From: Natrarchaeobius chitinivorans
Lineage (GTDB): Archaea > Halobacteriota > Halobacteria > Halobacteriales > Natrialbaceae
Direction of reading: 5' to 3'
Assembly (NCBI RefSeq): GCF_003841505.1
Contig: NZ_REGA01000021.1
Coordinates: 1-64,000 of the forward strand
Length of the DNA stretch: 64,000 bases
Part shown: positions 35,673 to 44,445 of the stretch, piece by piece
How positions within the stretch are numbered: position 1 is the stretch's first letter
Layout: the number at the start of each line of letters is the position of its first letter
The notes under the pieces: generated by a model
Told to the model about the DNA's origin: nothing
Seen by the model: the letters and a program-made list of their open reading frames with translations, nothing else
Database searches by the model: none
Program-made: the position numbers and the translations under genes

Positions 35673-35758
35673 CCGTCCCGAATCGCTGTGATCGTCAGCC
35701 CCGTCTCGAATCGCTGTGATCGTCGGCCCCGACTCGAATCGCTGTGATCGTCGTCGGC
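35673..35758. repeat. 28-bp tandem repeat, three units
   Basis: Units start at 35673, 35701 and 35729 (CCGTCTCGAATCGCTGTGAT plus eight bases; the last unit has two extra bases). It ends on the pepF stop codon and separates it from the upstream end of the membrane protein gene. Confidence 0.85.
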
Positions 35759-37551
35759 TACTCGAGCAGCGCTTCCATCTCCTCGAGTCGGTCGCCGTAG
35801 GTCGAAAGCGCCCGGTCGATCGGTTCGGCGGTGCTCATGTCGACGCCTGCCGTTCGCAGTAGTTCGAGGGGGTACTCTCGGGAGCCCTGCCGGAGGAACG
35901 TTCGATAATCCGCCGCGGCGGAGTCGCCGTTCTCGAGGATGCCGTCGACGATGGCCAGCGCAGCGGAGATGCCGGTTGCGTACTGATAGACGTAGAACGC
36001 ACGGTAGAAGTGGGGTATGCGCATCCACTCGCGAGCGATTCGGTCGTCGACGGCGGCCGGCTCGTAGTACGTCGCCTTGAGGTCGCCGTAGAGTTCGTCT
36101 AGTCGGTCGGCGGTGAGCGGTTCGCCCTCCTCCTCGAGCCGGTGGGCCTCGTGTTCGAACTCCGCGAACAGGGTCTGTCGAAACAGCGTCGACCGGACGC
36201 GCTCGAGGAACTCGTTCAGGACGTGTTTGCGGAACTCGGGATCGTCGACCGTCTCGAGGAGGTGGTCGGTCAACAGGGCTTCGTTGACCGTACTCGCGAC
36301 TTCGGCGACGAAGATGTCGTAGCCCGAGTAGACGAACGGCTGTTCGTCTTTCGTGAGTTCGGAGTGCATCGAGTGGCCGAGTTCGTGAGCCAGCGTGTAC
36401 ATCGAGGAAATGTCGTCCTGATAGTTCATCAGGATAAACGGCTGGGTGTCGTACGTGCCACTGGAGTAGGCTCCAGACTGCTTCCCCTCGTTCTCGTAGA
36501 CGTCGACCCAGCGGGAGTCGAGTCCCTCCGCGACGTGGGACTGGTAGGCCTCACCCAGCGGTTCGACCGCCTCGACGACGTACTCGCTCGCCTGCTCGTA
36601 GTCGACGTCGGGCCCTTCGTCACCGGTAAGCGGCATGTAGAGGTCCCACATCCGGAGTTCGTCGACGCCGAGGGCCTCTCGCTTGAGGTCGGCGTGTCGG
36701 TGGAGTGTCTCGAGGTTGTCGTGGACCGACTCGACGAGCGTGTCGTACACTTCGACCGGTACGTTCGGTCCGTCGAGAGCGGCCGCTCGAGCCGTGTCGT
36801 AGTTGCGTGCCTGTGCGAGTTTGACGTCCGCTTTGACGCTGTTTTTGTAGGCCGTCGCGACCGTGTTCCGCATCGACTCCCACTCGTCGAAGTACCCTTC
36901 GTACACTCGTCTGCGAACGTCCCGGTCGGGGCGTTTGAGCAGGTTCGTAAAGTTGCTCTGGGTGATCTCGACCGCCTCGCCGTCGTCGTCCTCGACGGCG
37001 GGAAACGACATGTCCGCGTTCGAGAGCATGGTGTAGACGTCGCCCGTCGCGCCCGTCACTTCGCCCAGGTCGGCGAGCAGTTCCTCGACCTCGGCCGAAC
37101 GGGTGTGGGGCTTCATCCGGAGGACGTCGTCGACGTAGTGGTCGTACGTCTCGAGGTCCGGCTCCTCGGCGGCCATCTCGTCGAACTCCTCGCGGGTAAC
37201 CTCCTGAATTTCGGGGTCGATGAACGACGCCGCGGAACTGGCGTCGGCCGCGAGCGACTGGGCGCGGGCGGTCAGCGCCTGGTAGTGCTGGTTCGTCGTG
37301 TCCTCGTCGCGGCGCATCCGGGCGTAGGCGGCGACCGTCGAAACCTCGCGCATGATCTCGTCGCGAAGCTGAAGGACCTCGAGAAGCGTCTCCGCGTCGT
37401 CGACGACGCGTCCGTCGTAACTCTCGAGTTCGTCGATTCGCTCTGTGACGGCCTCGTAGGCGACCTCCCAATCGTCGTCGGTCGCGTAAATGCTCTCGAG
37501 GTCCCAGGTGTACTCCTCGTCGACCTCGGAACGGGCGGGAACGGAACTCAT
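35758..37551 (-). CDS. pepF: Oligoendopeptidase F (M3 family)
   Basis: 597 residues from ATG 37551 (MSSVPARSEVDEEYTWDLESIY). The zinc motif HELGH (TLAHELGHSMHSE) is followed by the downstream Glu about 25 residues on, in EVASTVNEAL, and HFYRAFYVYQYATGISAA near the C-terminus is the PepF/M3B pattern. It cleaves short peptides (roughly 7-17 residues) in the cytoplasm, finishing proteasome products. An in-frame ATG at 37611 overlaps the upstream gene and is less likely. Confidence 0.96.
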   Translation of the reverse strand: MSSVPARSEVDEEYTWDLESIYATDDDWEVAYEAVTERIDELESYDGRVVDDAETLLEVLQLRDEIMREVSTVAAYARMRRDEDTTNQHYQALTARAQSLAADASSAASFIDPEIQEVTREEFDEMAAEEPDLETYDHYVDDVLRMKPHTRSAEVEELLADLGEVTGATGDVYTMLSNADMSFPAVEDDDGEAVEITQSNFTNLLKRPDRDVRRRVYEGYFDEWESMRNTVATAYKNSVKADVKLAQARNYDTARAAALDGPNVPVEVYDTLVESVHDNLETLHRHADLKREALGVDELRMWDLYMPLTGDEGPDVDYEQASEYVVEAVEPLGEAYQSHVAEGLDSRWVDVYENEGKQSGAYSSGTYDTQPFILMNYQDDISSMYTLAHELGHSMHSELTKDEQPFVYSGYDIFVAEVASTVNEALLTDHLLETVDDPEFRKHVLNEFLERVRSTLFRQTLFAEFEHEAHRLEEEGEPLTADRLDELYGDLKATYYEPAAVDDRIAREWMRIPHFYRAFYVYQYATGISAALAIVDGILENGDSAAADYRTFLRQGSREYPLELLRTAGVDMSTAEPIDRALSTYGDRLEEMEALLE

Positions 37552-37607
37552 AGCCGCCGATTCGGCGCGAAGCTGGTAAAGAGTGTCGAACGCACACCGG
37601 TCCGCGA

Positions 37608-37853
37608 TCAACCCCGCATTTCTGCGTCGACTGCGGTTCGGACGACGCGGGCCACGCCGAGGATTGCGAGAAACGTTCCCGCGAAGGCGATCGCGGCGAA
37701 GAGGAAGATCCCCATCAGGACCGCACCGACGTCGGGATGGGAGAGCAGGTGGGTGATGACGAACCGGTAACTCAGATAGACGACGACGAATCCTGCCGCG
37801 ATTCGGATCGACGCGCGCCAGTAGGCACCGTACTCTTCGGGCGACAGTTCCAT
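37608..37853 (-). CDS. Small two-TM membrane protein
   Basis: 81 residues, with two hydrophobic helices (about 15-37 and 42-70), basic before the first and MRG at the end. Unknown function. It ends 57 bp before pepF on the same strand, so co-transcription with pepF is plausible. Confidence 0.7.
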   Translation of the reverse strand: MELSPEEYGAYWRASIRIAAGFVVVYLSYRFVITHLLSHPDVGAVLMGIFLFAAIAFAGTFLAILGVARVVRTAVDAEMRG

Positions 37854-37994
37854 GCGCCGAGGTGTGTGCCGGGTCCTAAAAAACGCTCGTACCCGAATCC
37901 GGTTCCGGTCGATTCCCCTCGAGGTTGGTAGGTTTCGATCTGCTCTTCTCGAGCTGTCAGATTCAAATCGATCACCTTCGAGTCCGTCTCCAGT

Positions 37995-38054
37995 GTCACC
38001 GAACGCCGTCGGCAGTCACCGAACGCCGTCGGCAGTCACCGAACGCCGTCGGCA
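37995..38054. repeat. 20-bp tandem triplication of the truA 3' end
   Basis: Three perfect 20-bp units GTCACCGAACGCCGTCGGCA (37995, 38015, 38035). The third unit is the last 19 coding bases plus stop of truA, so the two outer units are downstream copies of the gene's own end. Each unit carries an in-frame stop. Confidence 0.95.
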
Positions 38055-38875
38055 ATCTGCCCGGCGACCCGCGCTCCGGATCGTCGCTCGAGCGCTCGCT
38101 GGCGAAAGATCGCTCGAGCGCTCTCCGCCGCCTGCGGGTCGGTCTCGAACTCGAGGTTCGGGTAGTCGACGGCGGTCAACACGAGCGGCTCCGGCGGTGC
38201 CGGTGGAATACCCTCGTGTCCCGGCAGCGGATCGGACGCGAGCGCCCGATCGATCGCCTCGAACGACGCCTCGTCCGCTCCGACGAGTCGGGCGAGCGAG
38301 ACGAGTCGCCGAACGAGTTCGCGGGCGAAGCCGTCCGCGACGACGGTGACGACGAGAAACTCCCCGTCTCGGGTCGACTCGAGCGTCGGCGAGCGTTCCG
38401 TGTTACGGTCGTCCGGGGTGAGGTTGTGAAAGTCGTGCGTCCCGGACAGCGCCGCACAGGCGTCGGCGAACCGGTCGTCGTCGACTGGGGTGCTCGGCCA
38501 GTCACTCGCCGCTCCCGAAGCCGGCGGCGCGTACAGGTGGTAGACGTACTCCCGGCGGGTCGCCTCGTGGGTCGCGTGAAATCCGTCCGGGGCCTCGGCG
38601 GCCGCCCACGCCCGAACGTCGGCCGGGAGTTCGCCGTTCAGCGCCCGCGGTGTGAGCCAGTCGGGTGTCTCGAGGGCGATCGTCTGTGCGAGCGCGGAGA
38701 CGCCGGCGTCGGTTCGGCCGGCCGCGGCGTACCCCTCGGGTTTTCGACTCGAGGGCTCGAGGACCGAAAGCGCCCGAAGCGCGTCGAATATCGCGTCCTC
38801 GACGGTCGGGACGTCGGGCTGGCGCTGGAAGCCGTAGTAGTCGGTGCCGTCGTAGGCGATCCGGAACGCGCGCAT
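38036..38875 (-). CDS. truA: tRNA pseudouridine(38-40) synthase TruA
   Basis: 279 residues from ATG 38875 (MRAFRIAYDGTDYYGFQRQ). The catalytic Asp lies in AAGRTDAGVSA, followed by ALNGELPADVRAWAAAEAPDGFHATHEATRREYVYHL and the C-terminal FARELVRRLVSLA. It isomerises U38-U40 in the anticodon arm of many tRNAs. A longer in-frame start at 39088 is not supported by family alignment. No tRNA gene is close. Confidence 0.96.
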   Translation of the reverse strand: MRAFRIAYDGTDYYGFQRQPDVPTVEDAIFDALRALSVLEPSSRKPEGYAAAGRTDAGVSALAQTIALETPDWLTPRALNGELPADVRAWAAAEAPDGFHATHEATRREYVYHLYAPPASGAASDWPSTPVDDDRFADACAALSGTHDFHNLTPDDRNTERSPTLESTRDGEFLVVTVVADGFARELVRRLVSLARLVGADEASFEAIDRALASDPLPGHEGIPPAPPEPLVLTAVDYPNLEFETDPQAAESARAIFRQRALERRSGARVAGQIADGVR

Positions 38876-39079
38876 CGGTTCTATCGAGGAGAGCGTCCGT
38901 GTTATACTGTCGGGAGTTCGTCGAGAGACGCGAGCGACGACGAGTGACAACTCCGTAGAGGGAAATCCCGTGTCACGCGTTGACGAGGGGCTGCCGTAAA
39001 CCGGCTCCACGATGCTCGAGGACGGCGTCATCTGTGCGTCTGACTGAACTTCAAGTGTGCACATGTTGGCGTCGACTCT

Positions 39080-39238
39080 GTGATCCAACCAGCCATCCTC
39101 CCCGTGGAAATCGACCGGCTCCGTTCAGAGAAGGTACAGTCTATCGGACGCCTTCTGTTCTCTCTCGTACTCGTCGCTCTCACTACCTGGACCGGTGTTG
39201 CCGTCTTCCTCGAGTTGGTCAACACCCTTCTGGCGTAG
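39080..39238 (+). CDS. Possible small membrane protein (52 residues)
   Basis: From GTG 39080: MIQPAILPVEIDRLRSEK, then hydrophobic VQSIGRLLFSLVLVALTTWTGVAVFLELVNTLLA and a TAG. The amphipathic start with charged residues then one long hydrophobic helix looks like a real one-TM protein and unlike the Arg-rich noise around it. No family recognised; GTG start and no clear promoter keep the call tentative. Flanking stretches 38876-39079 and 39239-39486 show no other gene. Confidence 0.5.
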   Translation: MIQPAILPVEIDRLRSEKVQSIGRLLFSLVLVALTTWTGVAVFLELVNTLLA

Positions 39239-39486
39239 GCCGCGGCGTTCATCCGCCGCAGTCGCATTTCACGCGGGATCTCGACCTCACGCGGGATACC
39301 GACCTCCCACCGACTGCTGGCCGGCACTGTCATTCCGCTCGAGTTCCAACCGACTGCTGTCTGGCAGTGACACTCCGCTCGAGTCGTGCCTGTGGGATCT
39401 GTGCTGGCTCGCCGACGCGGTGGGCCGTCCGCGGTGTGACGACGAAAGATTCGGCAAATATACCCGCAACCTACGACGCAAACCAA

Positions 39487-39495
39487 TACATATAC
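39487..39495 (+). promoter_or_regulatory. TATA box ahead of the small ORF and YeiH-type gene
   Basis: ACATATACA at 39488-39496 lies about 28 bp before ATG 39521. Transcription would begin at or near that ATG, which makes the 46-codon frame the first cistron rather than the YeiH start at 39655. Confidence 0.6.
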
Positions 39496-39520
39496 AGTCA
39501 CGAATCGATCAGGGGTTCCC

Positions 39521-39661
39521 ATGACGGACGATCGGTTCGATGGGGTGATCGAGAACGCGGTCGATCGATACGGTGACCTCGATGCCGACTGGAAGGGCGT
39601 TCTCGTAGGGGCGGTGATCGTCGCCCTCGTCGGGATCGCCGGCGTCGACATTCCATGGTGA
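39521..39661 (+). CDS. 46-residue one-TM protein coupled to the YeiH-type gene
   Basis: MTDDRFDGVIENAVDRYGDL then DADWKGVLVGAVIVALVGIAGVDIPW: an acidic amphipathic N-terminus and a single membrane helix. Its stop overlaps the downstream ATG by 7 nt (39655-39661), indicating coupling. The TATA box position implies a leaderless mRNA starting here. Could be a transporter accessory subunit or a leader peptide; also possible is that it is a detached N-terminus of the transporter. Confidence 0.65.
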   Translation: MTDDRFDGVIENAVDRYGDLDADWKGVLVGAVIVALVGIAGVDIPW

Positions 39662-40644
39662 CCGGCGTCACCAGAGTGCTCCCGGGGTTCGTCGGTCTCT
39701 GTCTCGGCGCGGTACTGGCTCGAGGCCTCTCGACCGTCGTCGGCGTCAACGAGTTGCTCCTCGCGATCGGTCTGGGTGTCCTGCTGGCGAACACTATCGG
39801 TGTTCCCGATTCGCTTCGCCCGGGGACGGCGACGCACAAGATCTGGCTCGCCGCGGGGATCGTTCTGCTGGGGGCGTCGCTGACGATCGGATCGATCGTC
39901 GAAACCGGCAGCACTGTCCTCCTGTTGATGATCGCGACGGTGACGGTCACCGTCCTGACGGTCGAGGTGATCGCCCGGAACGTCGCCGGACTGACCGAAC
40001 GGTTCGGCTCGTTGCTCGCGGCCGGTGCCGGAATCTGCGGGGTTTCCGCGGTCGTCGCCGTCGGCGGCGGAATCCGCGCTCGAGAGACCCAGATCGCCTA
40101 CGCCGCAGGCGTCGTGTTGCTGATCGATGCGATAACGATCGTCGTCTACCCGATCGTCGGTGCCCGACTCGGCCTCTCCGGAATCGTCTTCGGCGTCTGG
40201 GCGGGCGTGAGCATGCTCTCGACGGGTCCGGTGGTGGCGGTCGGGTTCGCTCACTCGGAGGTCGCCGGCCAGTGGGCGACGATGACGAAACTCGCCCGCA
40301 ACGCTCTGATCGGCGTCGTCGCACTCGGATACGCGAGTTATTACGCCCGCCGCGAATCCGGCGGATCGACCTCGGTGAGCACCCTGTGGACGAACTTTCC
40401 GAAGTTCGTCCTGGGTTTTCTCGCCCTCGTCGTGCTCGCGAGCGTCGGTGTGTTCTCGCCGGACCAGCAGGCCTCGATCGCGAACGCGGTCGACTGGCTG
40501 TTCCTGCTCGCGTTCGTTGGCCTCGGGACGGAGATCCGAGCGACACAGCTCCGCGGGATCGGACTCGGCCCCGCACTCGTCGTGTTCGCGGCGATGACGG
40601 TCGGGAGCGTGCTCTCGCTCGCCGTCGCAGTTGCTGTCCTGTAA
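39655..40644 (+). CDS. YeiH/UPF0324-family membrane transporter
   Basis: 329 residues, about ten hydrophobic helices. Family features: NELLLAIGLGVLLANTIGVP, the twice-repeated ICGVSAVVAVGGGIRA and LLIDAITIVVYP, and FGVWAGVSMLSTGPVVAVGFAHS. YeiH proteins are called putative sulfate exporters; substrate is not shown here. Preceded by a coupled small ORF. Long opposite-strand frames across this gene are Arg-rich and ignored. Confidence 0.9.
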   Translation: MVTGVTRVLPGFVGLCLGAVLARGLSTVVGVNELLLAIGLGVLLANTIGVPDSLRPGTATHKIWLAAGIVLLGASLTIGSIVETGSTVLLLMIATVTVTVLTVEVIARNVAGLTERFGSLLAAGAGICGVSAVVAVGGGIRARETQIAYAAGVVLLIDAITIVVYPIVGARLGLSGIVFGVWAGVSMLSTGPVVAVGFAHSEVAGQWATMTKLARNALIGVVALGYASYYARRESGGSTSVSTLWTNFPKFVLGFLALVVLASVGVFSPDQQASIANAVDWLFLLAFVGLGTEIRATQLRGIGLGPALVVFAAMTVGSVLSLAVAVAVL

Positions 40645-40816
40645 CCGTATACGCACAAAAGTTCGTACAGCAGCGTCCACGGCGACTGGATGGCTGCCGG
40701 CCCCGAGCCAATTGTCCAATAGATGGTCTCAAGAAGGTACTTTGCCAACACTTCGAAAATCGAAGTAAAGGAGTTATCGACGCACCGATCGGAATCGATT
40801 CGGCACACCAGCCCCA

Positions 40817-42439
40817 TTAAAACGGCGGCTGTGCGACGTCGATCGGTTCGGCGTCACCGCACCGGTGTCGGTAGAGCAACGTCGCCTCCCGCGTTCGATT
40901 GGCGGGATCGTCGATCGTCTCGAGGGTGACGTCTTCTTCGATCAGGTACATCTCGAGGTGGGTGACCGCGTCGCCGCCATCGTCTCGGTCGGCACAGATC
41001 GACTCGGCAAGCCGGACCGGGACGTCGGGGTGGTCCGGTGTCGCGACGCTGTTCATATAAAACCGTTCGCGGTACGTTCCGTACTGCGTCTGTAGCTGGT
41101 CGGACGGCCGCTCGAAGCGCAACTCGCGGTCGTTGTAGGCGTCGATCCGGTCGCCGTCGGCCGTCGTCGCCGGGAACACGTAGTAGCGGTCCGTCGTCCG
41201 CGGCTCCGGTGCGAAGATCCGCCACTCGGTCTGGTGGTCGACGAACGCATCGACACCACCGTCGACCGCGTCGACCGAACTCGCGTCCGTGTCGACGACG
41301 CCGCCGGCCGAGAGCACCGAGACGAGAACGATCCCCGCGAACACGACGGCGACGAGGGGAACGACGGCCCGGTACGGGTTCGCTGGAACCCGTTCCCCGA
41401 GCCCCGCGTCGACCTCGAGTCGCGGGACCGCGATTGCGACCTCCTCGAGCCGGGACTGGCAGCTCTCGAGTCCGGATCGAACGCGATCGATTCGGGGTCG
41501 AACCCCCTCGAGACGGGCTATCCGGGATTCGAGTCGGCGGCCCAGACTCGAGAGGTCCTCCCAGAACGACGCCTGGAGGAACAAAACGACGCCCGCGAGA
41601 GCGACGTATGCGAACGCGCCGATGCGGACGGTGAGGGCAAACGAGAGGTGAGCCGTCACGAACGCCCCGACGAGCGCCGTTCGGAGGCGACCGCGAGCGA
41701 GCACCAGGAGCCACGAGAACAACAGCATGTAGTACCACGCGAGGCCGCCGAACTGGAGCGCCGTCGGAACTGAGCGAACGAGGTCACCGAGCAGAAACGT
41801 CATGTCGTCGAGGCCGAGGACCAGCACGGCCGCCTCGCCGCTTTGCCACAGCTCGGAGCCGGATTTGTGGACGCCGTTTACGACGTACATGGTGATCATC
41901 TGCAGGAGGATCAGCCCGGACGCGACGGTGGCGACGGCGGTTCTCGGCGGTCGATCGGCGTGGACGGCGTCGACCGACCAGCGGGCTCCGAGCGGGAGGA
42001 AGATCGCCCAGAGCAACAGCCACGCGAAGAGAACGTCGGCGTAGCTCAACACGAGCGGGTTTCGGAGGTCGAGCAAGACGACGAAGACGAACGAGAGGGC
42101 GGTCGCGATCCTGGTCCGGTAGCCGACGAGCAACCCCACCGCGACGAGGCCGTGGACGACGAACAGCCCGGCCGTCACGGCGGGGTCGGGAGAGAGGAAG
42201 TAGACCGATCCGACGTCGATCGGCGCGGTCTCCCTCGCGAGGTCCGGAGGGACCAGTCCGTCCTTCGTGTAGAACGCGGTGAAGTTGCGCGATCGGAGGG
42301 CGAGGTCGGCGAGTATCAAGACCGCGAGAAAGACGCGAAAAACCGCGAGCGTCCGCGTATCGATCCGCACGCACCCTCGAACGTATCGCTTCGCACCGCT
42401 GGCCGTCCCTGCGAGCCGTTCCCACCTGCCGGTGGCCAT
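40817..42439 (-). CDS. HTTM-domain membrane protein
   Basis: 540 residues. N-terminal HTTM module (about 25-320) with several membrane helices: RTLAVFRVFLAVLILADLALR, FYTKDGLVPPD, LQMITMYVVNGVHKSG and YYMLLFSWLLVLARG. A charged linker (about 308-350) and another membrane helix (about 360-385) lead to an outside domain with WRIFAPEPRTTDRYYVFPA. HTTM shares the fold of vitamin K-dependent gamma-carboxylase; haloarchaeal members have no assigned reaction. The monotopic catalytic Lys and Cys cannot be identified with confidence. Confidence 0.88.
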   Translation of the reverse strand: MATGRWERLAGTASGAKRYVRGCVRIDTRTLAVFRVFLAVLILADLALRSRNFTAFYTKDGLVPPDLARETAPIDVGSVYFLSPDPAVTAGLFVVHGLVAVGLLVGYRTRIATALSFVFVVLLDLRNPLVLSYADVLFAWLLLWAIFLPLGARWSVDAVHADRPPRTAVATVASGLILLQMITMYVVNGVHKSGSELWQSGEAAVLVLGLDDMTFLLGDLVRSVPTALQFGGLAWYYMLLFSWLLVLARGRLRTALVGAFVTAHLSFALTVRIGAFAYVALAGVVLFLQASFWEDLSSLGRRLESRIARLEGVRPRIDRVRSGLESCQSRLEEVAIAVPRLEVDAGLGERVPANPYRAVVPLVAVVFAGIVLVSVLSAGGVVDTDASSVDAVDGGVDAFVDHQTEWRIFAPEPRTTDRYYVFPATTADGDRIDAYNDRELRFERPSDQLQTQYGTYRERFYMNSVATPDHPDVPVRLAESICADRDDGGDAVTHLEMYLIEEDVTLETIDDPANRTREATLLYRHRCGDAEPIDVAQPPF

Positions 42440-42592
42440 TGGTACACAGCCCGAAGGGGTCGGCCATATGCCTTTTCGTCGACAGCGGACTCGTATCCGA
42501 AGGAAACGAGCCCACCGATCGTGGCTGTCGGTTCACCCACCCCTGTTCCGGAACCACGACGTTGATAGCGATTCGGCCGGTACGGTGAGAAA

Positions 42593-44125
42593 ATGGCGAG
42601 CGATCAGGCTCCGACCGAGGCGACGACCGCCGACACGTACGAAGAGTTCGAAGACCGCGTCGAGCGCATCTCGAACGTTTCGAACGCTGCAGGAGTTCTC
42701 CGGTGGGATCAGGAAGTCGTGATGCCCGAAGGAGGAACGCCGGCGCGAGCACAGCAGCTGTCGACGCTGTCCTCGATCAGTCACGAACTCCTGACGGCCG
42801 AGGAAACCGGCGAACTGCTCGCCGACCTCGAGTCGGATTCGCTCCCGGAGGAGCGAGCGGCGATCGTTCGCGAGGTCCGTCGCCGCTACGACCGCGAGAC
42901 GAGCGTCCCGGGCGAACTCGTCGAGGAAATCTCGGAGACGACGGCCAACGCCCATCCCACGTGGAAACGCGCCAGGGAGACCGACGACTTCGAGGAGTTC
43001 GCGCCGGTCCTCGAGAAACTCGTCGAACTCAAGCGGGAGTACGCCGAGTACGTCGACCCCGACGCCGATCCGTACGCGGTTCTGTTCGCCGACTACGAAC
43101 CCTACATCGATCTCGAGACGGCAGAGCGCGTCCTCGATCGCCTTCGCGATCGGCTCGTCCCGTTGATCGACGCGATCGAGGACGCCGACGCCGACCTCGA
43201 GACGGCGGCCTTCGCGGGCACCTTCGACGACGACGATCAGGAGGCACTGGCCAGGGACGTCCTCGACTCGCTCGGCTACGACTGGGATCGCGGTCGCCTC
43301 GACACCGCACCGCACCCGTTCTCGTCGGGAACGCAGTTCGACGCCCGCGTCACGACGCGCTTCGACGAGGAGGACCTGCTGGGGTCGATCACCTCGACCA
43401 TCCACGAGTTCGGCCACGCGAACTACACGCTCGGCCTGCCCGACGATGGGTATGGAACCCCGCTGGGCGAGGCTCGTGACCTCTCCGTCCACGAGTCCCA
43501 GTCCCGCCTCTGGGAGAACCACGTCGGCCGTTCCCGGCCGTTCTGGGAGCACTTCCTGCCGGTCGCCCGAGAACGGTTCCCGGAACTCGAGGACGTCACG
43601 CCCGAGGAGGCCTACGAGTCGGCCAACCAGGTGTACGACGACAACCTCATCCGCGTCGAGGCGGACGAACTCACCTACCACCTCCACATCGTGATCCGCT
43701 TCGAGATCGAACGCGCGCTCATCAGCGGCGACCTCGAGGTCTCCGAGGTCCCCCAGGTCTGGAACGACAAGTACGAGGAGTACCTCGGGGTCCGCCCCGA
43801 CACCGACGCCGACGGTTGTCTGCAGGACATCCACTGGTCTCACGGCTCGTTCGGCTACTTCCCGACGTACTCACTGGGATCGGTCCTCGCCGCCCAACTG
43901 TACGCCGCCGCCGAGGACGAACTCGGTGAGCTGGACGACGACGTTCGTAACGGCGAGTTCGACGAACTCAACGGCTGGCTCCGCGAGAACGTCCACCAGC
44001 ACGGAAAACGCTACACCACACCCGAGTTGATCGAACGGGCGACCGGCGACGGGTTCACCGCCGATTACTTCCTCGAGTACGTCGAGTCGAAGTACGGCGA
44101 ACTGTACGATCTCGAGGAGTACTGA
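42593..44125 (+). CDS. M32-family carboxypeptidase
   Basis: 510 residues, normal for the family. The N-terminal helical lid (YEEFEDRVERISNVSNAAGVLRWDQEVVMP) holds the conserved WDQ; zinc motif HEFGH in TIHEFGHANYTLG, the third ligand Glu in the following SRLWENHVGRS, and GYFPTYSLGSVLAAQLY near the end. It is a Co/Zn-dependent cytoplasmic carboxypeptidase that trims C-terminal residues except before Pro, complementing PepF in peptide turnover. Confidence 0.95.
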   Translation: MASDQAPTEATTADTYEEFEDRVERISNVSNAAGVLRWDQEVVMPEGGTPARAQQLSTLSSISHELLTAEETGELLADLESDSLPEERAAIVREVRRRYDRETSVPGELVEEISETTANAHPTWKRARETDDFEEFAPVLEKLVELKREYAEYVDPDADPYAVLFADYEPYIDLETAERVLDRLRDRLVPLIDAIEDADADLETAAFAGTFDDDDQEALARDVLDSLGYDWDRGRLDTAPHPFSSGTQFDARVTTRFDEEDLLGSITSTIHEFGHANYTLGLPDDGYGTPLGEARDLSVHESQSRLWENHVGRSRPFWEHFLPVARERFPELEDVTPEEAYESANQVYDDNLIRVEADELTYHLHIVIRFEIERALISGDLEVSEVPQVWNDKYEEYLGVRPDTDADGCLQDIHWSHGSFGYFPTYSLGSVLAAQLYAAAEDELGELDDDVRNGEFDELNGWLRENVHQHGKRYTTPELIERATGDGFTADYFLEYVESKYGELYDLEEY

Positions 44126-44183
44126 AGGCGGCCGCGCGTTCGACCGCTCGACTTTCCCACGAGCGCACCGTAGTCGGACCACG

Positions 44184-44250
44184 ATGATGGTGACGACGCA
44201 CGCGCTGGCGGGACTGGCCGTCGCCGTACCGATCGCGGCGCTCTTCCACG
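44184..44250 (+). pseudogene. 5' end of an interrupted membrane hydrolase gene (DUF457/YdjM-like)
   Basis: ATG 44184 (or 44187) encodes MMVTTHALAGLAVAVPIAALFH, the recognisable N-terminus of membrane-bound metal-dependent hydrolases (LexA-binding YdjM/DUF457 type), then diverges and stops at 44262-44264. The matching remainder resumes at 47261 as VGGVFPDLDVV. About 3 kb of mobile DNA lies between, so the gene is dead. Confidence 0.75.
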
Positions 44251-44403
44251 TTTCTGGGATGTAGAGCGTCTACAAACGAGCTTCGGAGGAATCAAATAAA
44301 GTCCGAGTAGAATTCCGACGAATCTTATGCAACAATCCTTCCTCCACGAAGCAAGCTGTGCTGAACGGCGTGAAACACGTGATTTTGGAACTAGAACGCG
44401 AGT

Positions 44404-44421
44404 CCTGCGGCTTGCCGCAGG
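44404..44421. terminator. Perfect GC-rich hairpin inside the mobile island
   Basis: CCTGCGGCTTGCCGCAGG: 8-bp arms around TT. It lies just beyond the C-terminus of the transposase remnant and may be its terminator or part of the element's end. The stretch 44265-44445 is otherwise non-coding and of unclear origin. Confidence 0.5.
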
Positions 44422-44445
44422 CGAGCGACGGTGAGCGCTCTCGAC

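Noticed and set aside
39028-40719. 563-codon minus-strand frame opposite the YeiH-type gene
   Set aside because: Arg/Asp/Ser-rich translation with no helices, while the plus strand encodes a clear membrane transporter.
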